This document shows positions 51,554 to 55,642 of a stretch of DNA of 55,642 nucleotides, in pieces. Below the pieces are notes generated by a model. The model was given only the letters and a program-made list of their open reading frames with translations. It was not told where the DNA came from and did no database searches. This stretch comes from Eggerthellaceae bacterium (GTDB taxonomy: Bacteria; Actinomycetota; Coriobacteriia; Coriobacteriales; Eggerthellaceae), in the NCBI GenBank assembly GCA_022644775.1, contig JALCHN010000007.1:1-55642 (forward strand), read 5' to 3'. The stretch's first letter is position 1, and each line of letters starts with the position of its first letter. The position numbers and the translations under genes were made by a program.

Positions 51554-51630
51554 TGGTGCGCCGTGAGGGATTCGAACCCCCGACGTACTGATTCGTAGTC
51601 AGTCCCTCTATCCAGCTGAGGTAACGGCGC
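51554..51630 (-). tRNA. tRNA-Arg (anticodon ACG)
   Basis: Acceptor GCGCCGT pairs with ACGGCGC; CCA is encoded (51554-51556). Anticodon stem ACTGA/TCAGT with loop CTACGAA gives ACG. The T-arm has GGTTCGAATCC. The A34 needs deamination to inosine by the tRNA adenosine deaminase, whose gene lies 2 kb away (53655). Confidence 0.95.
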
Positions 51631-51764
51631 ACATCAAATGCAGCGATGACTATAATGCCGTTTCCTCCCCGCCGTGTCAACAGTAGGTTTCAAAAAATTT
51701 TGCATATAGGGCTTAAAGAGACAGAACGGTACAATAGGCGAAACTGCCGCTGAAAGGACTGTCC

Positions 51765-53111
51765 ATGGAACACGAGCATCAGTTCAACCTCTACGACGAC
51801 TTTATTCAGGTGAACAGCATCGACCCCAAGTGGTACCGCGAATACGACGTCAAGCGCGGCCTGCGCAACGCCAACGGGTCGGGCGTGATCGCCGGTGTGA
51901 CCAACATCTCGAACGTGCACGGCTACGTGATGTCCGACGGCGACAAGTATTCCGACGAGGGCCGGCTGACCCTGCGCGGCTACAACATCTACGACCTTAT
52001 CGGCAACGACGGCCCCGAGCGCCGCTTCAACTTTGAAGAGGTGGCCTACCTGCTGCTCACCGGCGATTTGCCCACGCGCACCCAGCTCGACGATTTCGTG
52101 GCGGCCATCGACGAATGGCGCGACCTGCCCGACGGCTTCACCGCCTCGATCATCATGAAGCAGACCCCGCCGCACATCATGAACGCCCTGCAGCGCAGCG
52201 TGCTGCTGCTCTACGGCTACGACGAGCGCGCCGAAGACCGCACCTACGAGCACGAGATCGAAACGTCGATCCAGCTGATTTCGCGGATGCCGCGCATCGC
52301 CGTGCTCACGTACTACGCGATTCAGGCGCGTTTCTTCCACGATTCGATGATCATGCACCGCTTCATCCCCGGCCAATCCACCGCGGAAACCTTCCTGTCG
52401 ATGCTGCGCCCCGATCGCCAATTCACCCCCGAAGAGGCGCGCCTGCTCGACATCATGCTCTGCCTGCACGCCGAGCACGGCGGCGGCAACAACTCCACCT
52501 TCGTCTGTCGCGCGATTTCGTCTTCCGACACCGACCCCTATGCCGCCTACGCCGGCGCGATCGGGTCGCTGAAGGGCCGCAAGCACGGCGGCGCCAACCA
52601 CCAGGTGCGCGAGATGCAGGCCGAAATCAAGCAGAACGTGAAGGACTGGGAAAACGACGACGAGGTCGCCGACTACCTGGCCAAGATCGTGCGCAAGGAA
52701 GCCTACGACCACACGGGGCTCGTCTACGGCATGGGGCACGCGGTCTACACCAAGAGCGACCCGCGCGCTGTCATCCTGAAGCGTTACGCCGGCGAGCTGG
52801 CCAAGGGCACCGAATTCGAGCGCGAGTTCAACCTGCTCACGACCATCGAGCGCCTGAGCCCCGAAGTGATTCTCGACGTGAAGGGCACCAAGAAGGACAT
52901 GTGCGCCAACGTCGACATGTACTCGGGCTTCGTCTACAGCATGCTGGGGGTTCCCGACAACCTGTTCACGCCGCTGTTCTGCTGCGCGCGCATGGCGGGC
53001 TGGAGCGCCCATCGCTTCGAGGAGCTGGTGAGCGGCAAGCGCATCATCCGGCCGGCCTACAAGTCGACGCGCCTGGAAGAGCGCGTCTTCAAGCCGATCG
53101 ACGAGCGATAA
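51765..53111 (+). CDS. gltA: citrate synthase
   Basis: Condenses acetyl-CoA and oxaloacetate. 448 residues with the family active-site segments: [19 protein letters not shown] around residue 240, [18 protein letters not shown] near 270 and [18 protein letters not shown] near 325. The N-terminal part includes [15 protein letters not shown] and [18 protein letters not shown] 51765 has GAAAGGAC upstream. It probably serves glutamate synthesis in an anaerobe. A terminator follows. Confidence 0.93.
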   Translation: MEHEHQFNLYDDFIQVNSIDPKWYREYDVKRGLRNANGSGVIAGVTNISNVHGYVMSDGDKYSDEGRLTLRGYNIYDLIGNDGPERRFNFEEVAYLLLTGDLPTRTQLDDFVAAIDEWRDLPDGFTASIIMKQTPPHIMNALQRSVLLLYGYDERAEDRTYEHEIETSIQLISRMPRIAVLTYYAIQARFFHDSMIMHRFIPGQSTAETFLSMLRPDRQFTPEEARLLDIMLCLHAEHGGGNNSTFVCRAISSSDTDPYAAYAGAIGSLKGRKHGGANHQVREMQAEIKQNVKDWENDDEVADYLAKIVRKEAYDHTGLVYGMGHAVYTKSDPRAVILKRYAGELAKGTEFEREFNLLTTIERLSPEVILDVKGTKKDMCANVDMYSGFVYSMLGVPDNLFTPLFCCARMAGWSAHRFEELVSGKRIIRPAYKSTRLEERVFKPIDER

Positions 53112-53120
53112 TCGATGTGG

Positions 53121-53148
53121 AAAGGCCGTCCCGGTGGGCGGCCTTTTT
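53121..53148 (+). terminator. terminator after gltA
   Basis: AAAGGCC (53121-53127) pairs with GGCCTTT (53140-53146) and runs into T. Confidence 0.85.
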
Positions 53149-53160
53149 GCTGTGCGGGGA

Positions 53161-53222
53161 TCAACGCGCCTTTCGTTGCGAATTTGCCGATTTTCGGCAG
53201 TTTCGTCGAGAAAGGCGCGTTA
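53161..53222. repeat. family B palindromic repeat
   Basis: TCAACGCGCCTTTCG and CGAGAAAGGCGCGTTA flank 31 bases. Third copy of the family seen at 38935 and 50058. Confidence 0.8.
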
Positions 53223-53259
53223 TTCGGCGGGGGAGCGGAGGCTGTGCGGCCCCCGAACC

Positions 53260-53284
53260 AAAAAGAGCTCCCAACTGGGAGCTC
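53260..53284 (-). terminator. minus-strand terminator, duplicated unit
   Basis: GAGCTCCC (53265-53272), AACT loop, GGGAGCTC (53277-53284), with a T run on the minus strand (53261-53264 and beyond). Perfect stem; nearly a copy of the tRNA-Ser terminator at 53460. Confidence 0.8.
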
Positions 53285-53293
53285 ATACATTCA

Positions 53294-53433
53294 TGGCGGA
53301 GGAAGTAGGATTCCGGTCCCGCTGCGCGGCCCCGACCCCTCCCTCGCAGGCTCGGTCGGGCGAAACGCTGCTCAGGCGCCGCCGGCGCCTTCGCTTGACG
53401 CGTTTCCACCTCATCGGTTCGAATCCTACTTCC
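53294..53433. repeat. duplicated and inverted 3' end of tRNA-Ser
   Basis: TGGCGGAGGAAGTAGGATTC (53294-53313) is an exact direct copy of the tRNA-Ser 3' end (53495-53514), and GGTTCGAATCCTACTTCC (53416-53433) is an inverted copy. The 100 bases between them do not fold as a tRNA. Together with the copied terminator this looks like a relic of integration, excision or tandem duplication at the tRNA. Confidence 0.75.
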
Positions 53434-53459
53434 TGGTGCTGCTGTGCCATCTCTAAACG

Positions 53460-53485
53460 AAAAGAGCCCCCATCATTGGGAGCTC
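53460..53485 (-). terminator. terminator of tRNA-Ser
   Basis: On the minus strand GAGCTCCC, AATGAT loop, GGGGGCTC, then TTTT; one G-T pair in the stem. Confidence 0.8.
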
Positions 53486-53494
53486 ACACAATCC

Positions 53495-53582
53495 TGGCGG
53501 AGGAAGTAGGATTCGAACCCACGGAACCTTGCGGCTCAACAGTTTTCAAGACTGCCGCCTTCAACCACTCGGCCATTCCTCC
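53495..53582 (-). tRNA. tRNA-Ser (anticodon TGA)
   Basis: Acceptor GGAGGAA pairs with TTCCTCC; CCA is encoded. A long variable arm (GAGCCGCAAGGTTCC region) marks tRNA-Ser. Anticodon stem GCAGT/ACTGT with loop CTTGAAA gives TGA. Length 88 with CCA. Confidence 0.95.
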
Positions 53583-53654
53583 AGTTTTCAAGGGCGCAAC
53601 AAGGCCTTGCGGCCTGTCGCACGCGACACAGGATAGCATATAATCAGGCGCGAT

Positions 53655-54206
53655 ATGGAAGACAAGGATGCGGCATACATGCAGCTCGCGCTGGAAGAAG
53701 CGCGCGCTGCCGGGGCGATGGGGGAGGTGCCCATCGGCGCCGTCGTGGTCTACGAACCTATCGATCCGGCCACGCGCCGTCCGCTTGCCGAGCCGCGCGC
53801 GATCGCCCGTGCCCGCAATCGTCGCGAGACCGACCGTAACCCCGCGGGGCATGCGGAATTCGCGGCGATGCTCGCGGCTTCGCGTGCCCTCGACGCCTGG
53901 CGGCTTTCGGGCTGCACGGTCTACGTCACGCTCGAGCCCTGCATCATGTGCGCGGGCCTCATGCATCAGGCGCGCATCGACCGCTGCGTCTACGGCGCGC
54001 CCGACCCCAAGGCCGGCGCGCTGGGCAGCCTCTACCGCATCAACGAAGACAGCCGCTTGAACCACGCCTTTCCCGTCACGGCGGGGGTGTGCGAAGCGGA
54101 ATGCGCCGCGCTTCTGAAGGACTTTTTCGCCCAGAAGCGCGCCGCGGCAAAGGAAGCGAAGCGCCTCGCACGCGAAGCGGCGCAGCAGAAGGAGACCTCA
54201 CGGTGA
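53655..54206 (+). CDS. tadA: tRNA-specific adenosine deaminase
   Basis: Converts A34 to inosine in tRNA-Arg(ACG). Zinc/deaminase motifs GHAEF near residue 65 and LEPCIMCAG near 96 are intact; EVPIGAVVVY near 24 is typical. 183 residues; the C-terminal 20 are basic and helical (AAAKEAKRLAREAAQQ). An extra short stretch (PIDPATRRPLAEPRA) enlarges the loop before the HAE motif. The stop overlaps the ispE GTG. Confidence 0.93.
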   Translation: MEDKDAAYMQLALEEARAAGAMGEVPIGAVVVYEPIDPATRRPLAEPRAIARARNRRETDRNPAGHAEFAAMLAASRALDAWRLSGCTVYVTLEPCIMCAGLMHQARIDRCVYGAPDPKAGALGSLYRINEDSRLNHAFPVTAGVCEAECAALLKDFFAQKRAAAKEAKRLAREAAQQKETSR

Positions 54207-55186
54207 AGACGATCGAGCTTATCGCTCCGGCAAAAGTGAACCTGTTCTTGGGCATCGGGGAGCGCCGCGCCGACGGCTACCACGATGCCACCACGGTCAT
54301 GCACGCCCTGTCGATGCACGACTCCCTGCGCATGACGCGCCTGGGTGCCGGCGAGCATGCCGTGCTCGTGGAGCCCTGCGACGAGGCCCAGCCCCTGCGC
54401 GAGTTCGAAATCGACGTGAAACCGGGCAGCGGCCTGCAGGTGACGGCCAACGTGATCTGGCACGAAGGCATCCCGGCGATCGACATCCCGCACGAAGAGA
54501 ACCTGGCCTGCCGAGCCGTGCACGCGCTCGCCCGCGCGCTCGACCGCCACGAGGACGAGTACATCCGCATGACGATCGACAAGCATATTCCGCACCAGAC
54601 CGGCCTGGGCGGCGGCAGCGCCGATGCGGCGGCGGCCTTGGTGGGCGCAGCCGATTTGTGGGACGTGGCTCCCGACGACCCGCGGCTCGAGGAAACGGCG
54701 CAGGCGCTCGGCGCCGACGTGCGCTTCTTCCTGCACGGCGGCAGCGCCCTGCTCGACGGCCGCGGCGACCATCTGGTGCACCGCCTGCCCGTGCGCCGCG
54801 ACGCCCTGGTGATCGTGCGCCCCGAAGGCGGCGTGTCGACGGGGTCTGCCTACGCTGCCTTCGACGAAGCGCCCGCCTATCCCAGCGACGAGACGCTCGC
54901 CGCCGTGGCCGCCGCGCCCGAAGCTGCTTCGGTGCCCCTGTGGAACAACCTGCAGGCTCCGGCCGAGCAGCTCGTGCCCGAGCTTGCCGAGGTGCGCGCC
55001 TTCCTCGAGGGCTTCGACGGCGTGCGCGCCGTGCTGCTCTGCGGCAGCGGGTCGGGGACGTTCGCGGTCTGCGACACCGCGGCCACGGCCCAGGGCGTGG
55101 CGACCGAAGCCAAGAAGCGCGGCCTGTGGGCGCGCACCACGTCGTTTTCGCCCATTCGGGCGGCCAAGCTTCCGGATAAGGACTAA
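54203..55186 (+). CDS. ispE: 4-diphosphocytidyl-2-C-methyl-D-erythritol kinase IspE
   Basis: GHMP-family kinase, the step of the MEP pathway between IspD and IspF. Start of fold APAKVNLFLGIGERRADGYH; ATP loop PHQTGLGGGSADAAAAL near residue 133; the C-terminal LLCGSGSGTFAV matches motif 3. 327 residues, a little long owing to an insertion near residues 60-85. GTG 54203 lies in a GTGA overlap with the deaminase gene and follows AGAAGGAGA. Confidence 0.92.
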   Translation: MKTIELIAPAKVNLFLGIGERRADGYHDATTVMHALSMHDSLRMTRLGAGEHAVLVEPCDEAQPLREFEIDVKPGSGLQVTANVIWHEGIPAIDIPHEENLACRAVHALARALDRHEDEYIRMTIDKHIPHQTGLGGGSADAAAALVGAADLWDVAPDDPRLEETAQALGADVRFFLHGGSALLDGRGDHLVHRLPVRRDALVIVRPEGGVSTGSAYAAFDEAPAYPSDETLAAVAAAPEAASVPLWNNLQAPAEQLVPELAEVRAFLEGFDGVRAVLLCGSGSGTFAVCDTAATAQGVATEAKKRGLWARTTSFSPIRAAKLPDKD

Positions 55187-55192
55187 GGCGCC

Positions 55193-55597
55193 ATGTTCGC
55201 GCGCATCTACCGCATCATTCCCCTGGTGATCGTGCTTGCCCTGTTGGCGGGCATCATCTATGTGGTGGCGGCTTGGCGCTATTCGCCCAACAAGGCCAAA
55301 GAGATCCTCATCCGCGCGTTCACGGCGATCACCGGCGCGATTTCGATCTTCTTCGCGCTCGCCACGCTCTATGCGGCGATGGAGCGCAACTGGGTCGCGG
55401 TCGAGTTGGCGGCTTCGTTTCTGGCGGTGGCGGCCGGCGGGCTTGTGGTCACGCGGATCTGCCGCGCGGTGTTCGTGAAGCACCATCCACATTACGCCGA
55501 TGCGCCGGTGAAGGCAGAAGTGGTGAACGAGCCCTTAGGCAAGCGTTTCCTGCGCTGGCTCGCGGAGCTCATCAGCCTGAACATGCCCCGTCGCTAG
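55193..55597 (+). CDS. small membrane protein of unknown function
   Basis: 134 residues with three likely membrane helices (LVIVLALLAGIIYVVAAW, AITGAISIFFALATLYAAM, VELAASFLAVAAGGLVVT) and a basic cytoplasmic tail with HHPHYAD. Six bases after ispE, so probably co-transcribed. I do not recognise the family. Confidence 0.68.
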   Translation: MFARIYRIIPLVIVLALLAGIIYVVAAWRYSPNKAKEILIRAFTAITGAISIFFALATLYAAMERNWVAVELAASFLAVAAGGLVVTRICRAVFVKHHPHYADAPVKAEVVNEPLGKRFLRWLAELISLNMPRR

Positions 55598-55603
55598 ACG
55601 GTT

Positions 55604-55632
55604 ATGACAACGGGGGCGCGTGATGTTGTCAC
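55604..55632. repeat. family A palindromic repeat
   Basis: ATGACAACGGGGGCGCG...TGTTGTCAC, 29 bp, seven bases after the last gene. It is the exact reverse complement of 28122-28150, 27 kb away. Confidence 0.85.
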
Positions 55633-55642
55633 AGCATGCTGT

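Noticed and set aside
50793-51680. Longer start for 5-formyltetrahydrofolate cyclo-ligase
   Set aside because: The extension reads through the tRNA-Arg gene and its terminator; the start at 51428 has a proper binding site and gives the normal length.
53294-53433. A second functional tRNA-Ser gene
   Set aside because: Only the 3' end is preserved; no anticodon arm or matching 5' acceptor strand can be found.

Overview
The window is GC-rich, gene-dense and has short spacers. Stop-start overlaps of the ATGA, GTGA or TAATG kind are common. The gene set (actinobacterial-style ClpC, the ispD-ispF and ispE genes of the MEP pathway, a Tad pilus locus, a sufCBDSU operon, a feoA-feoA-feoB operon plus a second feoAB, and ruvCAB behind a Gram-positive LexA box) fits Actinomycetota, most likely class Coriobacteriia (an Eggerthellaceae-like gut anaerobe). 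That placement is inferred from gene content only. No rRNA, CRISPR array or intact insertion sequence was seen.

Layout. 1-7.1 kb: 3' part of clpC, a nitroreductase gene broken by one missing base, ispD-ispF, and cysE-cysS behind a palindromic operator. 7.3-9.2 kb: a MATE efflux gene and its MarR regulator on the minus strand, with twin operators. 9.4-19.5 kb: a compact Tad/Flp pilus operon (CpaB-like, TadZ, TadA, TadB, TadC, Flp pilin and three further proteins with pilin-type leaders), ending in a large secreted-type protein, a DUF192 protein and a zinc-ribbon protein. 19.5-21.4 kb: a ModE-like regulator and thrC on the minus strand.

21.7-36.6 kb is a metal and iron-sulfur district: a candidate metal-regulated small RNA, feoA-feoA-feoB, a FeoB-associated Cys-rich peptide, an AraC regulator, an iron-type DtxR regulator, a decayed P-type ATPase locus that keeps one tiny membrane-protein gene, the sufCBDSU operon, and a second feoAB followed by a DtxR-family regulator with manganese-type ligands. 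Three copies of a GTTAG-N6-GCTAAC-like box lie in the first feo region, two of them inside recognisable promoters. A perfect 65-bp palindrome stands upstream of the second feoAB. The iron import, cysteine synthesis (cysE) and SufS/SufU genes together form a plausible iron-sulfur supply chain.

36.6-38.8 kb: ruvC-ruvA-ruvB. 39.0-50.0 kb: a divergent LysR gene and a ten-gene co-directional cluster resembling an expanded version of the E. coli ydjXYZ-ynjBCD region (YdjY-like lipoprotein, two TVP38/TMEM64 membrane proteins, a CCG-type cysteine protein, two small transferases, a complete ABC importer and an APH-type kinase-like protein). This is the best candidate here for an undescribed system. 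50.2-55.6 kb: a DUF6483-like protein, 5-formyltetrahydrofolate cyclo-ligase, tRNA-Arg(ACG), citrate synthase, tRNA-Ser(TGA) with a duplicated 3' end, tRNA adenosine deaminase, ispE and a small membrane protein.

Two families of small palindromic intergenic repeats recur. One is bounded by TGACAAC and GTTGTCA (near 4.6, 27.7, 28.1 and 55.6 kb); the other by AACGCGCCTTTC and GAAAGGCGCGTT (near 38.9, 50.1 and 53.2 kb).
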